Shown here: piece after piece, positions 48,752-58,186 of the stretch
Layout: each line of letters starts with the position of its first letter
Position numbering within the stretch: the first letter of the stretch is position 1
Source of the DNA: Ischnura elegans
Lineage: Eukaryota > Arthropoda > Insecta > Odonata > Coenagrionidae
Direction of reading: 5' to 3'
NCBI RefSeq assembly: GCF_921293095.1
Contig: NC_060248.1
Span: 76,577,243 to 76,641,242 of the forward strand
Length of the DNA stretch: 64,000 bases
The notes under the pieces: model-generated
The model's input: only the letters and a program-made list of their open reading frames with translations
Told to the model about the DNA's origin: nothing
Databases searched by the model: none
Translations under genes and position numbers: made by a program

Positions 48752-51700
48752 GTAAGTACCTTTTTTATTTTACTACATGATGGTCCTTATACGTTTATTG
48801 TTCTGTAAACAACACTTCTGTTTACATTCACGTTATGTTTTGATCATTTAATGCCTTATGAATTGATTTTTAAAGACGTTTATGATGGTTTTAAAACCAT
48901 TTGATAGTTCGAAATTGGAACTTAATGCCGGCTTTTTACTTTTTCTGTTTACCGTTGTAGATAATTTTTCATTCATCCTCAGTGGAGGACGTAATGTATC
49001 CGTTCAGTCATTCTTGAGTGAGTGATTGACCGGTGACAAATTTGTATCAACGTATTAGTTATATATTAAAACTTAGCGTGTTATTTGTGTGAACTGAATT
49101 ATTTGTGGAGGTCCTACAGCTGCTGTCATTCAATACGAGCTTCTCCCTTCCAAGTTTTAATTTTTGTTTTGTTTTTGGAGTACAAACTTAAGTATTAGAG
49201 ACCTAAGGTAGCCCCTTTTTCTTTCCAAGGTTGGGTGGTCCTGATCCCTTGGATTACATCAGCATGTACGCAAATCCTGGAGTTCCTGAGAAAGATATAC
49301 CACCGCATTGGCACTATATCAGGTATCGTGGTAGAGAAACCCTCCTACTCAAAGATTTTGGTGAATTTTCACGAAAAGAACATGCATAAAGCTTCCATAC
49401 ATATATTTGATGGAATCAGATGCCTTCGTGTTTAGATACTATTGTTTATTGCTTCCGTAACAGCTTTGGCCTGTCAGACCTGCATGGTGATGGTCGTGTT
49501 CATGATGTTCCTGGACCTGTGGTTCCGGGATCTCCTAGTGGTTTTGGATTTGAGCTGACTTTCCGAGCCAAACGTGAGCCCGAGGAAACTGCACCCCCAA
49601 CTTGGCCAGCAGCCCTCATGCAAGCACTGGCAAAATACGTTTTCAACTCAGGTAGTGAAATTAAACTTATTATTCAAGCTGCTGATGCCCTTCAGCTGCC
49701 TTTGGATCAAATATAACAGCTTTTTTCAAAGAATTAATGTCACTGGGAGGCAGTGCATATCTTTCTAACAATTCATAAGTCAAAAATGTTAAAATTGCCA
49801 TTATAATTCAATTCCTTTCTTTTATTTAGGCCACATATAGTAAGGATTAGCTCAAGTATACTTAACTTCTACAAGTTCATGTACTCTTGTAAACATTGTT
49901 TGTTTGGAAAGACCCTTACAAATGTAAAAACTAAATTAGGATAACCTACATGTTATTTTCATGCATTTATTAAATTTGGGTGGGTACACAGTAATTTTTT
50001 TGTTCATTCTTGTATCCCAACATTGTCTTGTACTGAGCCGCATAAGTTAAATTAGTCATGGCTATCGTCTACCTCCACTATTGAATAGATTCATAAGATA
50101 TATAATGGTGATAAATCCTCTAACATTGTACTAGCTTGCACAATCAGGAGTATAATCAGTGTAGTTTATATTTTTATTTAGTCATTTTTAGTGCTAATTG
50201 TTAATAATTAGTGTGCAACATACATGGTTTTCACTATTCTTAGGAGACAGATATAAAAATATATATAAATCTTTAAGAATAAGTATGTATGTACTTGTGA
50301 ATTCGGCATGCAATTGAAACTTCACTAATCAAATGTTTATGACTGGAATTTTTCTCGGGTTAATGAAATATTTCTTTTGAGTATGGGATTAATAAAATAT
50401 CACTTGGATAAACCCAGAAGGGCTTTTTGTTGGGGGGTAAATGAAATTTAAAAAAATCCTTTTAATGGTTAGTCCACTATTATTTGTCCGCTATGTTATA
50501 GGGTTTTGGGAGTAAATCTCTGGTTCATGGCTCAGATGAATGATGTTGCACTTTTAATGTTCATTTTTTGTTTGTGTAAACTAATTTTTACTGTCTGACC
50601 CCATAATATTTTTAATTAATTTTTTTTGGCAAAACCATACAAAGAAATTCATTATACATGATGTGGAATGAATGACTCTTATTAGTTGGGTAGAATTGAA
50701 TAGGTTTATAAAGATATGTACTTGTTCTAAACATTGCAAGGTTACTGGGCTTAAAATTTTTATAACTGGTGGAGATAGAAATAAATTTGTTTATCATAAT
50801 TCATGTTATACATTTATTCACATAAGTATGTGGAATGAAATTTTCGTTAATATCTTCTTAGAGTGACCAAATTGTTAGCTATCTTTTGTGTGCTTGTGCC
50901 TTACATGTGTGCAATCCATGTTCAAATTCTTTCTTTCCCCCCCTCTGATATAGCAATATTGTAAGGCAAACTTAATGAAATTCTCTTTAATACACTAAAA
51001 TGAAATTTGAATTTTGTTCAGAACAATCATTGATTTAGTAATGATAGAAGTATGTGCAAACTTTAATTATCCCTTGCAGTAACATGTAACAAATGTTGCA
51101 TTAACACACTCAATGCGGATGCCTTGAATTCAAGGCATCCCGCGCTAGCCTAGGACGCGGATGCCTTGAATACAAGGCATCGGTCCCATTAGGTTTCTCG
51201 GCCCGCCATCTGCCTCCGCGTCTTCTACTAGACCCTGCAATTGTGCCCAGCGTCTCAATGTGTTTTCTCCTGTGACTGGATACAAGACGTTTGCTTGCAG
51301 CAGATTTTTTGGTTTATTTTTATAATAATATAATTATTATAATTTTATAATAATATTTAATATTTTATTTATTAATAGTGCAAATTTTAATAATTTTGAA
51401 CTATGTATGATTGTATACGATTAAGGAAGACATAATATCTGATATTATTGCGAAATATTTTTTCCGCGTGGCGGTGCGTTACGATAAATTTTCTCAGCAT
51501 TGAGTGTGTTAATCAATCTGTAATTATGGAATACACCCATGTCTCGTATAGCGCAAGGGATGCGTTCCTTGGGGTCTTTGCGCTATACGAATTTGCGTTA
51601 TACGAGAGCGTTTTAGCATTGGGAAGATAGGGATGCGTTCCTGGTAGCATAGGTCTTGGGTATTGAATTTCCTCTAAAACATCTATATTCCCATAAAAAG

Positions 51701-54255
51701 CCTTAGAAAACATTATTTATATAAATTTTTATAGTTTAAAACATCTTTAAAAATAGTATGCACGCATTCAAAGACTTTTAATCACGTTAAAAAAAATTCT
51801 TACGTGATTTTGAGATTCCCTCCTGTCGTGCGGGTGGGCTAACATCTGCTATATCAGGGGATCGTAATGCGTTGCCGGCAGTTGGCGATTTTTCAAACTT
51901 GTCTAAAAACAACTATTGTGTCACTCAGGCCCTTTTGTCGCTCATCGAAATGACAGGAAAATGCTACTTTGAATGCCATTTCATAGCTAGCGGAGTTTAT
52001 GAATGATAAATCATTTTAATTTGAAGTCCTTCAAGTCATTAGCAGCTACGAGAAACAGTCTTTAAATGCCTTGAAACCTGACCCAGGTTTTCCTTCCCTG
52101 AAAATGAATGAACGAGAATGCATTCTTTTCCAAAAGAATATTGTCTCGTCAACACTAAAAACTAGTTGAGGAGAAAAGGAGCCACTTTCAATCACAGCTT
52201 GGAGTTCATTAGAAAATGTTGTGGTGGCTGCGCTATCAACACTTGCAGATTCACCTTATTTCGCCGCACTGAAAATACCTGCTTGCCGTTTAAATTCTGG
52301 AACCAACCGGAGCTTTCACTAAATATCTCGGAGCGATTATCACTCTTGTCTTTTTGTACTGATTCACCATGAACTTTCCGTATGTGTAGACCGCTTGGTT
52401 GAAGTTGGTGCGGCTGAGGTCACTGATGTTTTAACTTCGTCTTTATTCAGAATAAGGCATCGTGAGTTTAAACTTCCGCGCAATATCGCTTTGACGCTCT
52501 CCATTTTCAAAGCAATTGACCTCTTTCAAATCCTCTTCTAGGTTTATGGTTTTTCTTGATAAATTCTTGATTTTTCTACACGCATTCCTATCCTTTGCCA
52601 TATTCTCTAGGTTTTTACTCTGTACGGCTCTAGCTAAATCACCTTTTACTGCTGAACTGTATTCCTGAGACGCAGAAGGCCTAAGGCCGCAGGGAGGGAA
52701 TGAAGCCATTGTGTGACACTATAGCGGACCCTTTTATGTGTTGATGCTATTCATGCGCAACTCCGCCACCGCTCCATTTCTCCCTCGTGAATACCGATGA
52801 CCTTGAAGGCTTTAGCGTAGACCCTCTACCTGGAAGTCAATCGCCCGATAACCTATGACGGCAAAAATACGTCTCAAACCGTATTGCTGAAAAAAAACTC
52901 ATTTCCACTAGCCCCACGCTTAATTAACGATCTAAATTATTTATTCTCGTTCTGTTAAGGAGACGAGATAAATTACTTTGGTAGGCCGTCTATCTGGACC
53001 CAATGACGAGTAATACTTTTGGCCATTGCACAGCAATGGATTTCGATTAACATGTAAACAAAAAAGAAGATTTGAGGCAAGAAATAACATTAATGTGCGT
53101 AAATTTATAGAAATTTCGTGTGTACTTAGCGCAAGTTCACGTTTTATCACGAGAGCGTTTAAGATTTTTGATTAGGCTACACTGCGTTGCAATGTTTCCC
53201 CGAGGAACGAATTTGCGCTATATCGAAATTGCGCTAATCGAAATTGCGCTATACGAGACATGGGTGTATATTTCATATACATAGTTTCAATTCTCAGTTT
53301 GTACGTGATTGTTTTATGTGGTAAAATCAATAGCATAAATCTAGTTGCTGAATAAGATTAAATCTACTCCACCCTTACTTATATCAAACATAAATTTAAC
53401 AATTATCGTATCTCAGATACTTATTATGTATTTGTCTCTCATTCTTACCAAACATGCTTTCATAGGATTAACTTGATAATTCCATACTCAGGAAAGTTAA
53501 CAAGGTAAGTTGCTCTGTGGTCATGTACTATACTTTCTATGTGGAACATGTGTGGAAGTACAAGTTCAGTTCTATTTCTCTAAGTTATTTCATTCTTAAT
53601 TTTATTTGATTTATTTGCCTACACTGATAGAATTTGTCATTAGTTTTGATTGATCACCAACTGTTTTCTTTATTTTTCGTGGTAGAAAACAATATGATGT
53701 ATATGATATTATTTTATGTAAAATTGCATTATTATTTAGACAATGAAAAAATGGACTTGGGTTTTGAAATATTGTGTGTACAAAGTTGGAAAAAAAATGT
53801 GTTTTCATCTCTGGTGCTTGAAGTGCTCAAGCATCTAATTTGAGTATCAATCATGAGTAAATTATCAAACACATTTGCTGGCTTTCAGCTCAATTGCTTA
53901 GTGACTGTAGTTAAGAGCAATTATGAGGAATTAGAGAAAATGAATATCTAAGAGGTTTTAGCTTCATTCTTTACTTAATGAATTTGCTAGTGGATACTTT
54001 GAATAAAATTCTTCTATTTTCAGAGAATACGTTATGTGTCGGTGACCATGTATCTTGGCACTGTCCACTGGATGGTAGTGAATCCCGAATTCGACACATG
54101 CTAATGGCTGAAGATCCACAACTGCCCACCTCTTTGGAGACGCCATATGGTAATGTGAAGTTTGTGCAAATAGTAGGTGTATGTGCAGAGGAATTGAAGG
54201 CTGCTCAGCGATGGAATGGGCCTGGTGTGATAGATATCCTGAAGAGGCTGCCTGG
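48600..54255 (+). CDS. Sufu: Suppressor of fused homolog, N-terminal half (exons 1-4, gene continues past the window)
   Basis: Exons 48600-48751, 49230-49322, 49464-49651 and 54024-54255 splice in frame to 221 residues. Sufu binds Gli/Ci transcription factors in cytoplasm and nucleus and blocks Hedgehog target activation. The product follows the animal family closely: YPDQPNPLQVTAVVKYW, then LGGPDPLDYISMY, PPHWHYISFGLSDLHGD, SGFGFELTFRAKRE, APPTWPAALM and GDHVSWHCPLDGSESRI. Tyr140 and Asp152 correspond to human Tyr147 and Asp159, reported Gli-contact residues, with the same spacing. The usual length is about 450-480 residues, so the C-lobe exons lie beyond base 64000; I found none in intron 4 up to the end. 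The ATG at 48600 is the first in frame after a stop (48546-48548) and has A at -3 and G at +4. All splice sites are GT-AG. Introns 3 (4.37 kb) and 4 (over 9.7 kb) are loaded with transposons. Confidence 0.97.
49230..49322 (+). CDS. Sufu: Sufu exon 2
   Basis: 93 bases from acceptor TTTCCAAG to donor AG|GTATCG. It codes for LGGPDPLDYISMYANPGVPE and KDIPPHWHYI and ends two bases into a serine codon. It is one of the most conserved Sufu segments. Intron 1 before it is 478 bases. Confidence 0.95.
49464..49651 (+). CDS. Sufu: Sufu exon 3
   Basis: 188 bases from acceptor CCGTAACAG to donor CAG|GTAGTG. It codes for FGLSDLHGDGRVHD, a proline-rich loop, SGFGFELTFRAKREPEE, APPTWPAALMQALAKYVFNS and one base of Glu145. 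The loop DVPGPVVPGSP is a few residues longer than in vertebrates. Intron 2 before it is only 141 bases. Confidence 0.96.
49652..51100. other. First part of Sufu intron 3
   Basis: AT-rich intron sequence with no recognised element up to the TTAA at 51101. Confidence 0.6.
51105..51508. mobile_element. piggyBac-like MITE in Sufu intron 3
   Basis: The element is flanked by TTAA at 51101-51104 and 51509-51512, and its ends are inverted: CACACTCAATGC on the left and GCATTGAGTGTG on the right. TTAA duplication is the mark of piggyBac insertion. Just inside the left end are two 22-bp palindromes (51118-51139 and 51160-51181). The right half is AT-rich and non-coding. At 404 bases with no coding frame it is non-autonomous. 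The usual CCC start of piggyBac ends is absent, so assignment rests on the TTAA and ends. Confidence 0.75.
51118..51181. repeat. Two 22-bp palindromes in tandem
   Basis: GATGCCTTGAA/TTCAAGGCATC at 51118-51139 is a perfect palindrome. The second, at 51160-51181, differs only at the centre (TTGAATACAA). They are 42 bases apart, start to start, and each is preceded by GCG. This arrangement suggests a dimeric protein-binding site, perhaps for the transposase. Confidence 0.75.
51534..53266 (-). mobile_element. Tigger/pogo DNA transposon, complete ends, in Sufu intron 3
   Basis: The element has TA on both sides (51532-51533, 53267-53268) and terminal inverted repeats starting CACCCATGTCTCGTATAGCG, continuing CAA. 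Variants of the GCGCTATACGA motif recur inside both ends. A decayed Tigger-type transposase lies inside on the minus strand. At 1733 bases it lacks the C-terminal third of the transposase. It starts 25 bases after the piggyBac-like MITE and is antisense to Sufu. Confidence 0.88.
51995..52709 (-). pseudogene. Tigger/pogo transposase pseudogene
   Basis: Minus-strand fragments occur in the family order: a CENP-B-type N-terminal helix-turn-helix (TINLEEDLKEVNCFENGERQ, then SDIARKF); NKDEVKTS; a second DNA-binding part with GWFQN; GESASVDSAA; then FSVDETIFFW, holding the first catalytic aspartate; then GFKAFKD and DLKDFKLK. Frameshifts and stops interrupt every part, and the sequence after the YHS region, including the remaining catalytic residues, is missing. 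The enzyme would have excised and inserted the element at TA sites; this copy is inactive. Confidence 0.85.
53269..54023. other. Last part of Sufu intron 3
   Basis: AT-rich; no element end is recognised. It ends in the exon 4 acceptor TTCTATTTTCAG. Confidence 0.6.
54024..54255 (+). CDS. Sufu: Sufu exon 4
   Basis: 232 bases from acceptor TATTTTCAG to donor GG|GTAATT. It codes for NTLCVGDHVSWHCPLDGSES, RIRHMLMAEDPQLP, a loop, then VKFVQIVGVCAEELKAAQRW and NGPGVIDILKRLPG. It includes Asp152, equivalent to human Asp159 of the Gli interface. It ends two bases into a glycine codon; the next exon should start with the GPWLITDM-type segment and lies outside the window. Confidence 0.96.
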
Positions 54256-55904
54256 GTAATTCCCATTTTTATTTCCTTTTTGCATGCAATATTATTTTAA
54301 ATTAATTGTCTTATATACCGTATATCTCCGAATATAGTCCCCCCCCGAATATAGTCCCCCCCCCCCAATTTTGAGACCTCAGTTTTGGGAAAAATTTTAA
54401 AATGTAAAGGAAGGCAATTTTTCTGTGGTTAGCAAGTTAAGATTCTAGATTCGATAAAAACTATTATTTTCTGTGAAGATTAAGAACAAATCTGTTCACA
54501 TATTTTCCATCACAACAAAATAACTATACCTAAAACATGTTGTGATCCATTGCATGTATCAGTAATTTATAGTTCCTTAACCAGATGTAATGAAGAAATG
54601 AGAAATTTTTTTAAGTATCCAAGGCTATTGTATTTTTTAAACCTTCACAAATTATTAATATTTTTGATTTCCAAATGACTACAGACAATGTAAATATATA
54701 AGCTTTAACATAAATCCCATAAACAGTATTGCATTTGGCCCTGAAACTTCCTTATAGGGTCATTCCATGTCAAATCAACCAATATTTTGACCAAATGACA
54801 CCCACCGACTCCGATTTTCATGAAACTTGCCATGATCAAACATCATGGTATGATTAGAGATTGTGTGCAATTTTAGCCTCCAATTGTCAATTGTTAATGA
54901 AATATGAGTAATTGAAATTGGAGCATGACCCCTAAATTGCCGCAACGTGCAACACATGGTGATTTTTATTCTCATCCATAACTCCATTCCCGTGAGATGA
55001 AAAGACATGATTTTTTTTTCTAAAGCTAAGGAGTCCATAATGATCCCACGATTGTCATTAAATATTCACTGCATGAAGTAAGTCAGCTGCAAAAAAATAA
55101 AGTTTACAAAAAAATCTCGCTTGTACCATTTTCGATTGTGAGCATCCACAGGGAAAGGCCATGCGAATACAGACTCATGGTTCAGTTTAAAATAATCATT
55201 AATGTATGAGCAAAGATCCTGATGAAAAAAAATCATGAGTCCGGCGTTCCTTTTAGTAAAAAAAAATTCTCATTCATGGTCACGGGAAAAAATGGCATTT
55301 TTTTCAAGGCACATGGAAATTACACAATTTAGAGGAGAGAGAGATAAGCTTATACTCATGATTAAAAAATATTGGAGCATGCATTATCTCACTATAGTGT
55401 ATGCTACTGGCTCTTACAGTAGGAAACACATAAGCAGCCATGTCAATGTACTCCCCCACATACTGCTAATTTCGTGTTATCAGGACTATTCCTACTATCT
55501 CCTCCATGGGTAATGAGTAACTGAATAGTATGGTATAAAATATAAAGGCAGAAGAGAGCCATCAGAAAGTTTTCTCCAATTTCAGTCCAAGTGAAGTTAA
55601 TTAATTTATTCATTAATTTCTCATTTATATGGTGCTGCCTTAGTGATATCCTGGTTGAATTTCAGACTAAGTAACTCATGTTAGTGCGTCTGATAGCCAG
55701 GCTTACGTTGTAATATCTCTTGTTCGTATCAATGAGGTCTATCTTCAAAGTACATATTTCATAATAGCAAAACAAATGAACTTCTCAGTTCTCTCTGAAA
55801 ATATTCAGAACACCATTATCTATGTTGTAAGCAGTTAATCACAAGTACACCTCTCTGAATATCAAACATTGTAACATTCAAGATATACCTTATGAAGGAG
55901 TTAC
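54256..55904. other. First part of Sufu intron 4
   Basis: CGAATATAGTCCCCCCCC occurs twice in tandem at 54331-54366, next to a CCGTATATCTC block; this resembles a transposon end but no partner was found. Downstream (54757-55240) is a non-coding stretch starting GGGTCATTCCATGTCAAATC; I suspect a repeat family, but only one copy is in the window. Confidence 0.35.
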
Positions 55905-56290
55905 AGTGGAACCTCTATCTATTGTTTTTCATGGGGATGGACAAAGAAAAACGGTGAATGCGGGAATGTTTGGCTGGGTTGCCTATGTTACAGGAAACGC
56001 AGGAATTTTTTTTTGCTAGTGATTATGATATTCATTACAGGATTCAAACAAGATTTTAGCCGAATACAGAAATATTAGTACTGCATCGAAACACTTTGGT
56101 CATATTGTTGATTCGCCTAATATCTCTTTCAAATGTCGTAAAGGAACACCCCACCTCGCTAAAAAATGTTTGTACTCCACTCGGCATTTGCACTGCTATT
56201 ATGGATTTCTGTCTGATATAAAAATTCTTATACATCAAACGCCATTTAAATACACGTATTTACGAGAGCAATATGTATAGTGTGCCTAAA
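55905..56290. mobile_element. Possible Tigger/pogo left end in Sufu intron 4
   Basis: After a TA, the sequence CAGTGGAACCTCTATCTATT and the following AAAAACGG, GTGAATGCGGG stretch resemble Tigger terminal repeats, which typically start CAGTGGAACCTC. No matching right end was found, so the element is truncated or the right end has decayed. The right limit given here is arbitrary. It is unrelated in sequence to the Tigger at 51534. Confidence 0.45.
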
Positions 56291-57003
56291 ACAACCGCTT
56301 TTGCCGGCGAAGTGATTGGTTGTGAGATCGATCACAAAGGCCAAAAATAGTTTATTATTTGAAAATTTCCTTTCTAATAAATATATTTTTAATATAATTG
56401 AGGCAATGCGTAAAGCGTGAACAATGTTACGTCGTCAGCGGCACGGTCACCTGATCCTCGGCTTCATCCCACTTCTTTTCACATGATAGCTCGCTCCACC
56501 CCTACCCCGAACGTCATGTGCTAGCGGACAGCCCGAGGCGTTCTGCAATATCCACGCACTTCTAGCTTGGATTCTTTTCTTCATCTTCAATGATTTTGAG
56601 CCCATATTTTAAAGTTCCTACTTGTTCCTTCGGAAGGGCCATGATCAGAAGATAAATAAAAATAAAACTAATAAAAATGAAACTGGACTTGATTAAACCC
56701 ACACGGAAAACACTCGCTGGCTTGAAGTCAACACATCCTGGAAAGTACGGAACTACTTGTACGAGGTGAAGTTCGGAACTGATGCTATCGCGTACGGCGT
56801 ACGCAGAGCATACTGCAGTGGGTGAAGCATGACCATATGACTGCGCCATTAATTATTTTTGTCCTTCAGAGAAGGTAACTTACCCACTCATTGCTAAGTA
56901 GGGTAGCGCCAGATGAGCTGATGAATTCGGATTACTAGTGGGGAGAAATAAAGTATCCGGAGAAGATTTACCTTCGTCAGTTACTCTGACAAGTGAGACT
57001 TAA
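56291..57003. other. Intronic DNA with a GC-richer patch
   Basis: Bases 56400-56560 are GC-richer. The 95-codon minus frame at 56562-56849 has no recognised motif. Nothing is identified. Confidence 0.35.
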
Positions 57004-57911
57004 AGTATAACTCGAAAGTATACTCTCACTACCTCATCTCATTGTTTCATATCTGATGACCTTAACCATGATGTGGCCTTTGTTATGGAAGTGCAACGCC
57101 ACCTGATAGAATTTTTAAAGAGAACTTCGCCGATGATCCAAGAAGTTCAGTACTTCACAGATGGATGTGCTGGGCAATATAAAAACTGCAAGTCTTTTTT
57201 AAATTTGTGCCATCATTATAATGACTATGGCATTAATGCAACCTGGTCTTTTTTTTCCACAAGCCATGGGAAGTCTTCTTGTGATGGTATAGGTGGTACA
57301 ATTAAACGAATGGCGAGGAAAGCCAGCCTGCAACGCCCAATGGCACAGCAAATAACAAACAGCAGCGGGATGTATGAATTTTGTAGAGATAATGTGAAAA
57401 ACATCAACATCCATTACATTAAGTCTAGTGATGTGGCTTGGTCACGTAGTAAACTTCTTGAAAGATCCACCAAGGCAAAAACAATTCCAGGTACAAGAAA
57501 CTTCCATCATTTTGTGCCTTTATCGGATAGAAAAGTCGCTGCAAAGTTCACTGGCCTGGATGATGAGTACAGCATTATATTTGATTTTTGTTCCGTAACA
57601 GTGGATTTCCCAGATAATTTGGTTGTTGGTTCATATGCAGCTTGTATTTACAGCATGCAGTGGTACATTGGAGTAGTGGAAGCTCTCAACCATGAAGAAA
57701 GTGATATTTCAGTTAAATTCATGACGCCTAAAGGACCCTCACCTTCATTCTCTTGGCCTGAGAGAGATGATGTTTGCTGTGTGCCACTAGGACACGTATT
57801 GTGTGTACTTAATTCTCCTGCAACTACAAGCTCTGGGAGGTCATACTACTTCTTGAGGGAGGAAGTGGACCACATTAAAAAAATATATATAGACTTTGTG
57901 AAAAACACTAA
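57004..57911 (+). CDS. Transposase-like protein with DGCAGQYKN and a Tudor/SH3-like C-terminal module, interrupted by a Harbinger element
   Basis: The frame is open from 57004 (after a TAA at 57001-57003). Protein-like text begins at HCFISDDLNHDVAF; no ATG fits, so the N-terminus is probably in another exon or lost. Blocks in order are EVQYFTDGCAGQYKNCKSF, ATWSFFSTSHGKSSCDGIGG, TIKRMARKASLQRP, then a C-terminal module with GSYAACIYSMQWYIGVVEA, ISVKFMTPKGPSPSFSWPER and DDVCCVPLGHVL. The D-x-A-x-Q-x-K-N and HGK-x-x-CDG-x-GG patterns recur in large arthropod transposon-type protein families and look like parts of a DDE nuclease fold, but I cannot name the superfamily. The Harbinger at 57912-63769 entered after VKNT. 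Without it the frame stops at once (63777-63779); a one-base shift instead gives DILECDQPVKKRRLTFKSI before a GTAAGG donor. The uninterrupted main frame suggests a fairly recent arrival. Confidence 0.7.
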
Positions 57912-58110
57912 GGGCCGTATTCATAGTCGCGTCTTGATTGTTTACTTGAGACCGTCTTCATGAAGACCGCCTTATTGGTCAAGGCGAGCTTATTTGGTTG
58001 CCGCTTTCATAGTCAACAAATAAGCTCGTCTTGACGAAGCTGGTCTTGATCAAGCTGGCCTTATTTGAAACAAGGCGAGCTTCGTCAAGCAAATGCTCAA
58101 GCAATTGCTT
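57912..58110. repeat. Left terminal and subterminal repeats of the Harbinger
   Basis: After the 26-base terminal repeat, the words CAAGGCGAGCTT (twice), AAGCTCGTCTTGACGAAGCT, GGTCTTGATCAAGCTGG and GCTCAAG, plus TTTCATAGTC, recur in direct and inverted orientation. The same words occur at the right end (63440-63769). Such arrays usually bind the element's Myb-like protein or transposase. Confidence 0.7.
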
Positions 58111-58186
58111 ATTTGATCGACCAATCACCGACGACGTTACATTTGTTTAATTGACAACCAGCGCCACACTACCGCGGTAAATTCGA

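Noticed and set aside
49230..49435. Alternative frame through Sufu exon 2 and intron 2
   Set aside because: Reads through the donor at 49323; the spliced frame matches Sufu exactly.
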